Shown here: positions 1 through 11,901 of the stretch, in pieces
Numbering within the stretch: the first letter of the stretch is position 1
Layout of the letters: the number at the start of each line of letters is the position of its first letter
Assembly: GCA_034440635.1 (NCBI GenBank)
Contig: JAOTON010000951.1
Coordinates: 310,001 to 374,000, forward strand
Source of the DNA: Lepas anatifera
Taxonomy: Eukaryota; Arthropoda; Thecostraca; Lepadidae
DNA: 64,000 nucleotides
Reading direction: 5' to 3'
Notes under the pieces: model-generated
Databases searched by the model: none
What the model was told of the DNA's origin: nothing
The model's input: only the letters and a program-made list of their open reading frames with translations
Position numbers and translations under genes: made by a program

Positions 1-2022
1 AAGGTGAGTAGGATGGTGGTTTGGATGGGAATAGTGTGACAGGGCTGAAAATTGTGAAAACTAGTTCTTAATCTAAATCAATTAGTAGAAATCCTGGTTT
101 AGGGGACTGTGCTCTGAGCTCAGAGGCACATGCCTTTTTATCTTCCCTCCCCAGAATCTACCGGTATAATCAGCAATTTATATGACCAGGGGTACCTAGG
201 CATCACAAGCAGTTTTAGCGATGCCTCATTCTTCGTTAGCTCCATTTTAAAAAGGGAGTTTCCATAGTGTTCTTATTCCTCATCTATTCAAGACCAGCTC
301 TGGGGCTCCTTAGTGTGCTTCAGAGCCCTCCAGAACAGTTTCCCCATCCCCCAGTTGTGCCTCCAGGGAGAAGGCTAGGTCAGTGACCCCGCCCCGAGAT
401 GATGGGAGTTGGCCTTGTGTTCTTTTTCTCTGTCTATTCAAGACCAGCTCAGGGGCCCCTGATGTAGATCAGGACCACAGAGCAGCTCATGCTTCTACCC
501 AGGGACTAGGTTAGCTCAGTGGCCCCAGAGATGGGTCATCAGACTAGCTCAATGGCCCCAGATAGTCTCATAGGGCCTTGAACCAGCTCAAGGAGCCCCA
601 GAACAGTTTAAGGCTCCAGATCACCTCAGGGGGCCTCAGGCCAACTTAAGTGGCTCTCAAAAGCTCAGCGCTCAGACCATCTCAGAGTATCCCCAGAACC
701 CAGACCTGCTCTTGGGCCCCAGATCAGCTCATGGGGCCCCACATCAGTTCAGGGGCCTGAAGTCAGGTCAGGGGGCAAGATCAAGTCAGGGGCACCAAAT
801 TAGTTCAGGGATCCCTCACCAGCTCGGGGCCGCTCGGGGCCCAATCAGTTCAGGAGCCCCAGAAGCTGCTCAGGGTACACCAGATCGGCCCATAGGGCAC
901 CAGATCAGCTTCGGGGACAAACATCAGTCAGATCAGTGGTCCCCGACCAGCTCGGGGCCCAGATCAGCTCAGGGGTACCAGATCAAGCCAGGCGGCACTT
1001 AATCAGCTCAGGAGCCCCGTACCGGCTGATTGGGCCCTCATCAGCCTCTGTGGACCCAGCTCAGCTCAGGGCTTTAGAGCTGCTCGGGAAATCACGTTAT
1101 CAACTCAGGAGGCCTAGGTCAGCATAAAGGGCACCATATTAGCTCAGAGGGCACCAGACTAGCTCAGAGGGCATGGGATGGGCTCAGGAGGCACAGTGAT
1201 GGCCCAGGAGGCTCCAGATTGACTCAGGGGGCATTAGTTGAGCTCAGGGGGCGCCAGATCAATCAGCCCGGGGGCCAGATCAGTTCCTAGCCCCCAGACC
1301 AGAGCAGAGACATATATCAGCTCAGGGAACATAAGATCAGCATAGGGTGCATCAGACCAGCTCAGGCGGCACCAGATCATCTAAGGAGACATCAATAACC
1401 AGCTCAGGGGGCACCTGATCAGCTGAAGAGGCACCATATTGGCCCAAGGGACAGTGGATCAATTCCGGGAGGCATGAGATCAGGCAAGGGGAGGGGGCAG
1501 ATAAGGCTCAAGGGGCACGGAAACAGCTAATAGGGCACCAGGCAAGCTCGGAGGCATCATACTAACTCACAGAGCATTAGATAGATTCAAGAGGAACAAT
1601 AATTTGCTCAGTAGGCACCGGATTGACTCAGGGGGCACCAGATTAGCTTAGAAGGCACGTGATCAGCTCAAGGCGCCAAGGCCAGCTCAGTGGGCACCAG
1701 AGGAGCTCAAGGGGCACCAGAATAGCTCCGCCCGTACGATTATTGGCGACGATGAGGCATTAGCTGGAAACGGATTACGTGCCCATACTCTTACCGGGTG
1801 CTTGTAAAGGCGACAGAATGCCTTAGCTGACCAAAAAAGGTACTAAATTGTCAAACAATAGTTTTGGTCGCTAAATGCATTCTACTTGCATCTAAGTTCA
1901 ACAGCGTGGGACACTAAATTTCGAGCGGCACGGCCCAAACGGGGTACACCACCTAGCGATCAAAGGGCACTCCGGTACCGATGGGGGGACACGTGCCCCT
2001 GTCCCCCCTGGCTGCGCCCCTG
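1..2022. mobile_element. Right part of a G-rich-tip TIR element, left end outside window
   Basis: The sequence ending at 2022, read on the minus strand, begins CAGGGGCGCAGCCAGGGG. This is the same kind of tip as CAGTGGTGTAGCCAGGGG at 61561. Everything to its left is G/C-rich minisatellite, as in the other elements of this type in the window. I infer the right terminus of a large TIR element whose left end lies before base 1. The TSD cannot be tested because the other flank is missing. No transposase-like reading frame is visible. Confidence 0.5.
540..1735. repeat. Minisatellite, about 20-bp unit
   Basis: A degenerate tandem array of a unit close to GATCAGCTCAGGGGGCACCA, with many substituted and indel variants. 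Before it, 270-540 holds two diverged copies of a longer unit containing TATTCAAGACCAGCTC. The core CTCAGGGGGC recurs in the arrays at 37.8-38.6 kb and, on the other strand, at 61.0-61.5 kb. The short ORFs across it are by-products of the repeat. Confidence 0.85.
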
Positions 2023-2670
2023 CATGCATAGCTGGTCAACAAGCTTAGCTAAATCTTCAAGCGTTTTCGACAATCCCTGAGCACATACTTTTCTTGAGGT
2101 CTGCCCTCTGAGTCCTTGTTTTGTGATAGATTTGACAATTCCGTTATAAAGACAAATTGCATAGCCCTTATTTCGAAATAATTACATTATACATCTAACC
2201 GTCAGAACAAAAGAGGCTATCTCATATAATTTTTGGATCGAACTTCCAGGCCAGTTTCCAGAGAAATGACGCGTCGGCTGACTGGCTTCTCCCTGACCAG
2301 TGCTATGCAGCACTATTTCGTCACTGATAGGGCGTTGGTAAGATCGCGCATTCTCACACATTATGCTATTATCTGCTGTAAGCCTGAACAGAGAACAGCA
2401 AGGTATGTTGTCACATATGACTGAAACATCTGTGAACAAGTCTCTAGTGTTTGGAATTTGATAAGACTACCTTTCCTTTGTTAACATTGACCTTCAAATA
2501 TAGAGCTAGGCGAAATTGTGAAACCTGATGAATAAGCAAATAATAACACTCTAAAATCTTGGTGATTTTTTTCGGTCCCACTAGCAGTTGGGTACAATTA
2601 TATATTTATAGTGGGATGAAACTAAGCTGTTCTAAAGTCATATTAAGCGTGTGTTAGCGGTGTAACTTGC
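2023..2670. other. No supported feature
   Basis: AT-rich, non-repetitive sequence between the TIR element and the candidate exon. Short ORFs at 2182-2439 (minus) and 2233-2424 (plus) overlap each other and resemble nothing I recognise. If the exon at 2671-3172 is real, this is the start of its downstream intron. Confidence 0.4.
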
Positions 2671-3172
2671 CTGCAGTTCTGCGGACCCGGCGAGGTCCGC
2701 TGCTGCTGAAGCTCTGCCTGGGCGGCGAGCCGAGGCCGGGAAGACGCCTCCGATATCGGCCGAAACCGGCCCTGCTGAAGCTGAGGCTGAGGTCGCAGCT
2801 GCTGAGGCTGACCCTGCTGACGCTGAGGCTGAGGTCGCAGCTGCTGAGACTGACCCTGCTGACGCTGAGGCTGAGGTCGCAGCTGCTGGGGCTGACTTTG
2901 TGAGGACTGCGGCTGGCTCTGCTGAGGCTGGGGTCGAAATTGTTGAGGCTGCGGCTGAGGCCGAGGCTGAGGGCGACTTTGCTGAGACTGGATGCTCTGA
3001 GGCGGCGGCCCCCGCAGCACGTCCTGAGCAGACGGGCTGACTCCCAGGAACTGGGAGGGGTTGCGCTGGGCACGCACTCGACCGCGCATCAGCGGCTCTA
3101 GACTACTGGGCACGCGACCACTGTAGGGCGCAGCCAGCATCTGACGCAGCTCCTCAGCAATCTGCGGCGCCC
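2671..3172 (-). CDS. Candidate internal exon of a secreted Pro/Gln-rich protein
   Basis: A 502-nt block on the minus strand, open throughout. It is preceded by an acceptor (CACCGGCAG before 3172) and followed by CAG|GCAAGT, the consensus of a GC-AG donor. The translation begins APQIAEELRQMLAAPYSGRV, continues through a basic stretch, and then becomes Pro/Gln-rich, with a 12-13 residue repeat containing QQLRPQPQRQQGQ in about three copies. It begins with two nucleotides of a split codon and ends with two, so the upstream intron is phase 1 and the downstream intron phase 2. The phase-1 start fits the signal-peptide exon at 11902-11956 on the same strand, which would give a secreted low-complexity protein. 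I do not recognise the family. The Gln/Pro repeat could also be a chance-open microsatellite, but the first 60 codons are not repetitive and look coding. Confidence 0.5.
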
Positions 3173-3525
3173 CTGCCGGTGTGTGTCACGGGTACAGCTC
3201 AGTCTCATGTCTGGAGCACACCCAGCAATCTGCGGCGCCCCTGCCGGTGTGTGACACAGGTAATCAGTCTCATGTCTGGAGCACACCCCAGCAATCTGCG
3301 GCGCCCCTGCCGGTGCGTGACACAGGTAAACCGTCTCATGTCTGGGGCAAAACTGCAGCAATCTGCGGCGCCCCTGCCGGTGCGTGTCACAGGCAATCAG
3401 TCTTATGTTTGGAGCACACCCCAGCAATCTGCGGCGCCCCTGCCGGTGCGTGTCACAGGTACAGCTCAGTCTCATGTCTGGAGCACACCCCAGCAATCTT
3501 CGGCGCCCCTGCTGGTGCAAACCAC
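3156..3525. repeat. Tandem repeat, 66-69 bp unit, carrying the exon's acceptor
   Basis: Copies of AGCAATCTGCGGCGCCCCTG start at 3156, 3224, 3290, 3357, 3423 and 3492, spaced 66-69 bp. On the minus strand each unit contains CGGCAG followed by GGGCGCCGCAGATTGCTG, which is the acceptor and first 18 nt of the exon ending at 3172. The unit length is not a multiple of three, so the long ORFs across it are not evidence of coding. Confidence 0.9.
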
Positions 3526-3649
3526 GGCAGTGCTGTTTGTGTGTGGAACTCTTAGGAACAGCAAGACAGAGCGTCATGCTGAGTAAAACCGTATTAAGTT
3601 TCTAGATGATCGCGAATATATACACATTTTCGTCTTTTAGGTGTCTTTT

Positions 3650-3830
3650 AAGCATAAAACTCAAGCCAATGACCTATGGGACCTTAAGTAGCCTCGACAA
3701 CCTCACGGTGATGTACTCCGTCGTATAATGAGAAAGTTACATGATCTTAGCCTTGATGTAGTTAACAAGCAGTTCAGTATTCGGTGACTTTTTACGTCTG
3801 ACCCTTTTAAGGTTAAAAGAAGTCGTGGCC
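3650..3830 (-). repeat. Dispersed repeat, inverted copy of 19995-20180
   Basis: Sequence such as AAAACTCAAGCCAATGACCT, GTCGTATAATGAGAAAGTTA and GTAGTTAACAAGCAGTTCAG recurs in reverse complement at 19995-20180, with scattered mismatches. The similarity fades after about 3840. TGACCT-type hexamers continue to about 4125, so this is probably the edge of a larger decayed element. Confidence 0.75.
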
Positions 3831-4125
3831 TGAGGTAGCCAAATATAGTCAAACCCTTGAATGTACCGATAGTCAGTCATAAAACTGTTATAACTTTGTA
3901 AGTTTGTTAGCTGTGTGATCCATTTGAGACCCTTCGAGTTCATTGACCTGAGGAGAGGTAACAGCGGTCATTGATCTTATATCAAGTTCACCCGTGCAAT
4001 GCAATTCCTGTGTATTGTTTTCGTTTGCGTTTAATAACCATTCCCTAGAACATGGATGAACTTCCAGTGACTTACTGTAATTTGACCCTCTGAGGTCAGA
4101 CAAGGTCAGTGACCTCAGACTACCT

Positions 4126-5560
4126 CATGTGTCATGCATACATATAAACAGAAACAAATGAAGCGCGTCGGAAGCCATTTTCTGGTACTGCAGTTGTTCG
4201 CGTGCCAGGGTTACATAAACGCCTCAAGTAATTCAAGCTACAGGGTTCACCCATTTACCATATCAAGTTTTCGATATGTCATTGCATACCCCAAAAAACG
4301 CAGATGCTATAAAACTGGCTTCTGAGATGTCCCATGTATGTACAAACCTGGCGCAGAAGCGTTACGTGTCTGTGATTTAATTGATGTCCTCCAGAGGTCA
4401 CCGATCGACTTAGCTTAACCGCATGTTTTCGATGCACACGGCGCACCGGTTGGGCTCCCCCCGCACATTTCCATCATCCCTGAAATTTTTCGGCCGGGTC
4501 CGACAGGCCCTACTTTGTTGGCTCATTTAAGTGATATTTGAAACTCCTCCCGCCCCTCCGTTGTGTTCCGGATTTTCTTGCCTGGTCGGTGACCTCTTAA
4601 GCATGAAACCTGTTTCATGATATAAAACCACAAATTATGACACTGCTCGAAGCGTTTTAACATCCCGGTTATTTCCTACTTTTAGGTATGTCGGTAAACA
4701 GTATTGAACTTCATTAGGGGTAAAACTGGTTTGACCTTTTATAACGGCTACTTGCCTGGATATTGTGTGACGGTCACCACGTTTGCCAGAGACTGGATTA
4801 TAATGTGCCTATAGTCATGATAGTACTTTGTTAAATGATTTGAGATTTGCCATTAGGTCCATACCGCAAAGAAACGCGCCTGAAATTTGGCTAGCTTTTT
4901 GGGCACAGCCGGCGTTAAAACGTCATACACCATCAGATAGGTTTGGTCCCCAACAACACGCTTCCACCTTTTTGTGTCATTCTGCTTTTCTCAGTTTCCA
5001 AATGTCCAGGGGGGATTGTAACTTGATCCCATAAGCTGTTTTATCAGGATAAAGTTGATGCCACTTTGTGACTTTTAAGTTGATAGCACTTGGTGCGACG
5101 TTGGGTGTCAGTTGTCCATTTGATTATTCATACATAGCATGTGAGATTTCTTGTACATTTTCGATTGCGCACCCAAAAAGAACATACACAAACCCCGAAT
5201 TTCCGGTACATCCACATAGGGGGGCGCAGGTCCGATAAATTAAAATACGGGGTTTCAGTTCCGGCAAGTCGACGTACGGGGGCGCAGTGCCGGTAAGTCT
5301 ATATTTTATTTTGAAATTTATATCTGCATACTTAATCATATTTGATTGATCGACCAGAGAAAAGTGGCATAATTGGCTTTTACAGAGGTAGCCAGTTGAT
5401 TGGGGCAAGGGCGGAACAGATGGCTCAGCTACTGCCGTAGTCAGCCACGTCACCGTACTAGTCATCAGCACATCAGCCAGGTGCGGCGCTGCCGTTCCGA
5501 CCTGTTTCGTCGGTGTCGGCACTCAGCTGTTGAGCAAGGGGTGTGCTGTATTATCCGCTG
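4126..5560. other. No supported feature
   Basis: Mixed-composition unique sequence. A minus-strand ORF at 5124-5522 has no recognisable domain and no convincing splice sites. Nothing further can be supported. Confidence 0.4.
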
Positions 5561-5626
5561 GCTGATCATTAATCGACCACTCTGCGGTACAGTGCATGCC
5601 ATGGTGCAGTGATTAATGAGCTCAGC
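5561..5626. repeat. Imperfect hairpin
   Basis: GCTGATCATTAATC and GATTAATGAGCTCAGC form imperfect inverted arms with additional pairing (CACT...AGTG) toward the centre; the loop region includes GCATGC. No matching terminal motif or TSD was found outside it. Confidence 0.45.
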
Positions 5627-6720
5627 GTTAGCGCCGTTCCTTCGGGAACTTACGTCAGCGCTCGGCGGCAGTGACAAAGCTTATATAACTGCAGCTGGCA
5701 AAGGCCGTTCTCGGACCAGCGCCTCAACAATGACAAATCGTGGTGTCAACGCTCGGTTAATTTGTGTAGTGACGAATGGAAAAACTTGACTTAAAGAGTA
5801 AAAACACAAGAGCGCAGGAGGTTTCACCAGAGCTGGTGTGAGCGAGTTCGGCATGTCCTTCAGCGTATGGACAACTGCACAATAAGTGCGTAGGTGTGGA
5901 ATAACAGACACGACGGTATCAAAAGTCAAATTTGTTCGGTTGCAGGAAATATCCAATGAAAACGTCTGGGGTTTCTGATTTCCATAAAAAGAGACGGGCA
6001 GCACTGCCTGGGATAGTTGTTTCTTAATTTTTATGTTGCCCTATTTCATTTCATGACCATGTCTTGTTAAGTTACGGGGCTGGGTCAAGTGACGTCAACC
6101 TTCTAAAAGTTGTCTTATCACTGCTTTTGAGTTCTTTCTGTTTAATTGAATGAATTTTATTTTCGATCAGTTTTTTGTTTGTTTATTTTTACATAATAGC
6201 AGGGTAGCAGAAGCGAAAGAAGAAATCAGCAAAAATACATAAAAGACGAGCAATAAGGGGGAACAGAATAGGGAACAATTAATAGGTACGTAAAAAATGC
6301 ACCATATTTTTCCTGCTGGGAGACCATGAAAGGCTGTAAATTGTTTTTTCCAGGAACCTGTGATACGTTTGGCTCAAGGTCGGTTCAAATCCGTTGCATT
6401 GCCTCTTAGTCCACTGGAAAAGTTTGGATCTGCCCTTTCTCAGCAGATGTGTCTCAGATCCACGTGTAACTAATTATTCACAATTATTCACCATTATACA
6501 CATCATCAGCTCATTGGCTCATTTCAGAGGAGCACTGTAATACCCTTACCCAGCGACCTCAGAAAGGCTATTTGGATTCACTTAAACAATCTTAAGCTCT
6601 TGAGAGAGAAAATTTTTGCTAAATAAAGATACAGCATTTTTTTCGAGGTCATTTGTTGTTAAATATCAGTCATAATCATGGTCATACTGGGTTTCAGCCT
6701 GAACTTGACCGGACTTGACC
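5627..6720. other. No supported feature
   Basis: Unique AT-rich sequence. The minus-strand ORF at 5681-6004 has no recognisable domain. Confidence 0.4.
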
Positions 6721-6724
6721 TTAA

Positions 6725-7908
6725 CCCGCGCGGGGCTGAGGTCTCCAGCCGAACGCGCGGGGCTGGGGGTGTAAATTTTACCCCCTGTTATCTCCCGAAC
6801 TAATGGTCCGATTTGGAAAATTCAAACGCCAATTGAAAGATCTGATCACGAAAAACTAAAACCATTTACTTAATTTAAAGTTTGAGGTCAAGGTCAAGGT
6901 CAAACTGAGGTCAGCTGTCAAAAGCGTGATTTTTGAGGTTGCAATGCTACGGAGATCAGGCAATGGAAGCTATGAGCTTCATACTTCATGGAAAGCCTTC
7001 ACTGGAATGCAGCAAGGTGCTTTGAGACCGTTAGGCTGGTGGCATGACCGGGTCAGGTCAAGATGAGGTCACTAAATGTCACCATATTTTTGTATCCAAA
7101 TGTGGTCATGCGATACATGTTTTTGAGCCATTTTGCATGCAGAGTTCAGCTATGATGTTCAGAGAATCATATCTGAAATACTCTGGTCTCAACTTGCACA
7201 GCCGGGGTCAAGGTAGGTCATCAGAGGTAAACTTTTTAAGTTCATACTTTTTGCCAAATGACACATGATTTTGGACCTGTTTTGTCTCAGAAACACTATA
7301 AAAGTAGTGTAAAGCGTGTACGAGGTCATCCTGGGTCATCCTGGGTCACTATGATTCACTAAATAAAGACAGTATTGATCAGCCCTAAAAATCAGAGCGT
7401 GAGTCGCTGAGCTTTCGCAGCTCTCAAGGCTAAAGTTATAAAGCTAGAGACTCAAAATTTGTCATGCATATGCACTGTATGGTGTTTTACCAAATAAAAT
7501 CCGGTTTTTGAAAAATCTTGAAAATTTTGGAAATTTTGTAACTTTCTAAAAAAATTTAAAAATATTTTTTTCTAAAACCAAAATTTTGAAAATCCGAGAT
7601 AGCCATTTTGAAGACCACAATAATGCCTATCGTTTGATGCAAGAAAATTGGAAATCAGTTCAGAACTGTAGCTTCAGCAGCTCTTTAAACATTGCGCGAT
7701 TTTGGTACAAAAATCGCCTGTAGTGACGTCACATTTTTGCTTATTTCTCAAAAAAGTTTTCAACCGATTTCATTTTTATTTTGCAGAAATGTGTGAAATT
7801 GATGTAAGAAAAGGTACTGAAAATTTGGCGGCGCTGCGCTCCGCCGTTTTTGAAATATCGCAAAAATTCGCGAGGGAGGGTAAAATTAACCCCCCAGCCC
7901 GGTGCGGG
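6725..7908 (+). mobile_element. TTAA-flanked TIR element (1.18 kb)
   Basis: It is bounded by TTAA at 6721-6724 and TTAA at 7909-7912. The ends are CCCGCGCGGGGCTG on the left and, read inward from the right, CCCGCACCGGGCTG. The interior is rich in AGGTCA/TGACCT, including four near-contiguous half-sites at 6884-6913. The ORF at 7044-7268 has no recognisable domain. TTAA duplication with CCC-initial ends is the pattern of piggyBac and Kolobok elements; with no transposase the copy would be non-autonomous. Confidence 0.75.
6884..6913 (+). promoter_or_regulatory. Cluster of nuclear-receptor-type half-sites
   Basis: Three directly abutting AGGTCA hexamers are followed five bases later by a fourth. 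Two of them have the extended TCAAGGTCA form bound by monomeric receptors of the ERR/SF-1 type. Binding is an inference from the motif only. Confidence 0.4.
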
Positions 7909-8022
7909 TTAAGGAAATCTATTATCTTATCCTAAATTGGTGATGCCTTATAAATTATTTAGTTAATCCGACGGAAGAACTACATCAATGCATCAATTGC
8001 CCTACTCTTGTTATTAAATTAA

Positions 8023-9567
8023 CCCTCGCTCTGCCGGCACCCCGGGAGTTACGCGCCCTGCCGGCATGGCTGAAAAAACCTCCTCTGGTTTACTGATAGA
8101 GAACTTGAAGTGTAAGCGGTCGTATGTGCCTTACAGGGTCTCAAAGACACCTCAATCATTTTCACCTTGTTCGTATAAGTTTCACACATGAATTCCTATC
8201 AAGTGTGCCTAAATTAGTCCTTTTAACCAAACCTTGCAGTTTCATCCCGACCACAGCGGCCGCCACCCGCGGCGCGCTGCCGCCTGCGCCGTGTCCCGGG
8301 TACAGCCTCAGACAGGAGGTGCCGGCACCTGGCGCCGGTGCCTGAGCGCTGGGAGTGGCGGCCGCGCCAGCGAGCACATGCATTCGCTGTGGGATGGCGC
8401 CCCAACGGCGAAACAATTAGATGGGACCATTTCAAAAGCGGAAAAGAAACTTTTGACGTTTGATATGCCATCTGCATAAAGCACTTGTCACTTGTCGGAT
8501 ATATCCTAGCAAAAACAACTGACGTAGCCCCCTACATTGTGCTTACACACATTGTGAACATATAAATTTTCGGGAAATTAATTTGACATATTTAGATTGT
8601 TCGTGCATAGTCTCATCTTGAATACTGACGGAAAGATCGCACCTCGGTTTGCTAAGCCTAGCCGTACTGACACGCGCTCTACCTGGCTGAGATGAAAGAA
8701 AATGGCATCCATAGGAAATGGATGTTTTCGGGGATACGGACACAGAGTTTTCACAGTGTGACGTGGTGTCAGAAATAGCTAAATAAAAAAGAAATGTCAT
8801 AATATAGACATGCATGGAGAGAGGGTGTGTATGTTTTTCGTCATTCATTTTTTTAATCACCTGAGTATTCAATAAAATGTACAGGAAAATTCAAGGAACT
8901 AAAAGGATATGGATAATTGCACCATTCCTACCAATGGATCTTTTACATCCCTATCCGTTGGCTACCCTTTTACACGGCAAATTGTCCCTTTGCCATCCAG
9001 CTGTGAACCTGGCACAATGTCAAGTTTGGCGTGGAAATCTCCCCTGCGTAACCACGATACAAGGAGGGTGACCTGAGACCACCCCTCTCACCCCATTAGC
9101 CCCTGCTGATGTTGTCGAGCCCCTGGCGCTGTCACCATGCCGTCTGGGGACGTTTTCCAGGAAGCAAGCGTTAGAGATGCTGGCTGGGCCATTGTTCCGT
9201 ATTTTCACGCGTGTCCTTATCGTCCCCTCGATCGCTATCAGCTGACCAAACCACGAACACTGTCACCCCTCTACCTGCCACCTGCGCTGACGAGCCCGGT
9301 CTGTGTCAGAGGCTGTCGCGGGCCCCAGCGGGCCGCGGCACGGGCCGCCACTGCCAGACCTGAGTGGAAAAGCGCGAACATCATCTCAAAAACTTCCGCT
9401 TTACGCAAAAAGTTGAAAAGGTATCTACTTTCTGTTTGCCGGGAATGATGCAGAATTGACATAGGAACAGCTACCCCGAGCATTATCATCGGGACGGTTA
9501 GTTGGATGTAGATATTCGCATTGAAACTGCGAGAGGAGGAAAAACAGCACCGCCGGCAGGGCGCGGG
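8023..9567 (+). mobile_element. TTAA-flanked TIR element (1.55 kb) with GC-rich islands
   Basis: TTAA at 8019-8022 and 9568-9571 flank ends CCCTCGCTCTGCCGGC and, inward from the right, CCCGCGCCCTGCCGGCGG. The interior is mostly AT-rich but has two GC-rich islands at about 8240-8410 and 9100-9370, each open in several frames on both strands. None of these frames shows a recognisable domain. Confidence 0.75.
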
Positions 9568-9571
9568 TTAA

Positions 9572-11895
9572 AATTGATCTAGGGCAAGGAGAGTTCGGTT
9601 TCTCTGAGTTTTACTTGTTCAATAGTGGCTTCCACTTGCCATCGTACAAATTTTAAGTAAGATATTAAGAGATCACTGACTATTTCATTCGAATGCCATT
9701 TTAAATTCACAATGCTATCCTGTTGGATGTCCAGGTATTTTTATCTCATTTGCGACCGCGTTTCAATATTTATTATTCTGCGTTCTATAGAAGCCTCCAT
9801 GATCATCCCTATGACTTGTTCCACTTAGCGAGGCTTGTTTTACTTTACAGTCTAGGTTAATTATGCTTTCAAACAAGTACAATGGTAGTATACAGCAACC
9901 ATGAAACCCAAGACTCACGGATCAAGACTCAGATTCTACGTTTTTGCGCCTTGAAATATATTTTTTCCATTATACCCTATGCCTTAGCACTTTGTATATA
10001 TTGTCACGTTTTAGGACTCAAGAAAACGTCAGGAAATTTTAGTACTAAATTAGAGTTAAGAGTTCAAAACCATCTCTAAATAAATATTTTTTATTTTAGT
10101 CCCCTGTGACCTTGCAATATGCATCACGCGTTACATCGATGGGTTGCATAGCAATATGGAATATGAATTGATGTGAACATATTTCTGATCACTCCGATGA
10201 TAACCTATGTTACTGCACAATATGTGATTATTTTGACTTGGCTTTTGGATGGCTCATGGGTATTATTTACGAGATACCGTCGTCGATTGCAGCAATATGC
10301 GCCAGTTGGCTGTGCGATGCAAAACCCAGGTCATTGAACTGGCCCGGAAGGCGACTGTATGGCCTCGGGAAGTAAAAATTGGCATCCATCTCAAGCTCTT
10401 GTAGCTTTAACACGTCGGTTTTTACTACGAACTTCCACGTTAATCAAAGGCCAATTACGGGGCAGCTCCCAATAAACTGCCTCGCTGGTAACAACCGAGC
10501 CCCTGTAGGGAGAAGGTGATGAAACCAGAATAATTGGCAGTCGGAGGATTATTCTGGCTTTCGTAGCCATTTTACATTGAAGTGGGTGTTGGTAACAGCT
10601 GGTATGGAAGGTGCTCCTTTCATGAAGTGGAAATCTGTTTAACCTTTTCTTCATTCCTGTCAGCGAAACGCCTTTATTGGCGGTAACAGAGGGGCACTTC
10701 TGTTTCAATATGGCAAGTGAAGGTTGACGTAAGCTTTTTCGGTGACTCATGGCTATTAGAAACCATAAGCACGGCGAACTCCCACAGTACCACCTGCAAA
10801 AAATGAATATATTGTCTTATTTACAAGGAACACGATGAAAGAATTAGCCATATTAATATTTGATACGACTAAAATTATTTCTACTCCTAATTTTCTTAAT
10901 ACATGTATTATGCGAATCAATCTTCCGCAGCTACAGTCAAATACCTCTAAAATTATAGGCCTGTTCTCAAACCTGACGCGCATTGCGGCTGCAAATAAAA
11001 AATTTTGTTTTCAAGCGCTAAAGCTCTTAAAAATGTTCATTTAAAGGGTGTTGCAAAGTCTTGGGGAAACGCACACCCCTGGTATTTAGGTAATAGTTTT
11101 GCTCAACACCATATTACATTCAATCGCAATGATGCAGTTAGTTACCCGATGGTAGAAATATAATTTCCTAACGACAGTTGCTGGCAAAGTTATAAGCTCT
11201 CCAAAAACATTCGCAATTACTAGATATTATGGACAAGGTGGTATGCAGATCTTTGGAATTCGTTAAAGCCGGCAGATTTCCTGCAAGGTTGAAGCATTAT
11301 CAGCCCCAATTTCACATTTGTACGCGACTCCATTTGTATGACATATTGGGCTCGATGTTTGTATCTCACAATTCCTGGCACTTGGGAAAGGCGTTTTCTC
11401 TTTTGATAAAATTGGCAGCATTCTAATTGCAAGATAGACCAGCTAAGGATAATATCATGGAGCAGAAATTATTTACATCCATTCCATGATAATATAACAT
11501 GCAGAAATTAGACAAAATATGATTGGTAAATTTTGAAGAAAGCAAATTTATGGTTGACAATGCTCAGCTGAACAGCAATGTGTCAGTGTGGGACACGAAT
11601 CTGTACCTATCTAATTACCCCTAAGTACTGCTACAGCCCATTCTCATGGCACTATAGATATGTACTTTGTACGCTGGACCTCGCACAAAGTTTGGATTTT
11701 GGATTTGCTGAAATATGTGGGTAAGCAGAGTTTAGAACCAATTATGCATTCTTCAAATCACCCTGGAGCTCCAACTACAAAAGCGGTCACAAAATACGGC
11801 ATGCAGCTTGAGAAAATTTGGTGTTTTAGTGAACGAACACTTCAGTGTGTTTTTGACGTCAGAATGGTAGGTGTTTTGGTGCTGAGTGTGGCAGT
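9572..11895. other. No supported feature; probable intron of the minus-strand gene
   Basis: Unique, mostly AT-rich sequence. The longest ORF (10391-10750, minus, 119 codons) has no recognised domain. If the exons at 11902-11956 and 2671-3172 belong together, this stretch is intronic. Confidence 0.4.
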
Positions 11896-11901
11896 TCTCA
11901 C

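Noticed and set aside
8162..8479. Overlapping Ala/Gly/Arg-rich ORFs on both strands
   Set aside because: They all fall in one GC-rich island inside a TTAA element, and three frames are open at once, so none can be preferred as a gene.
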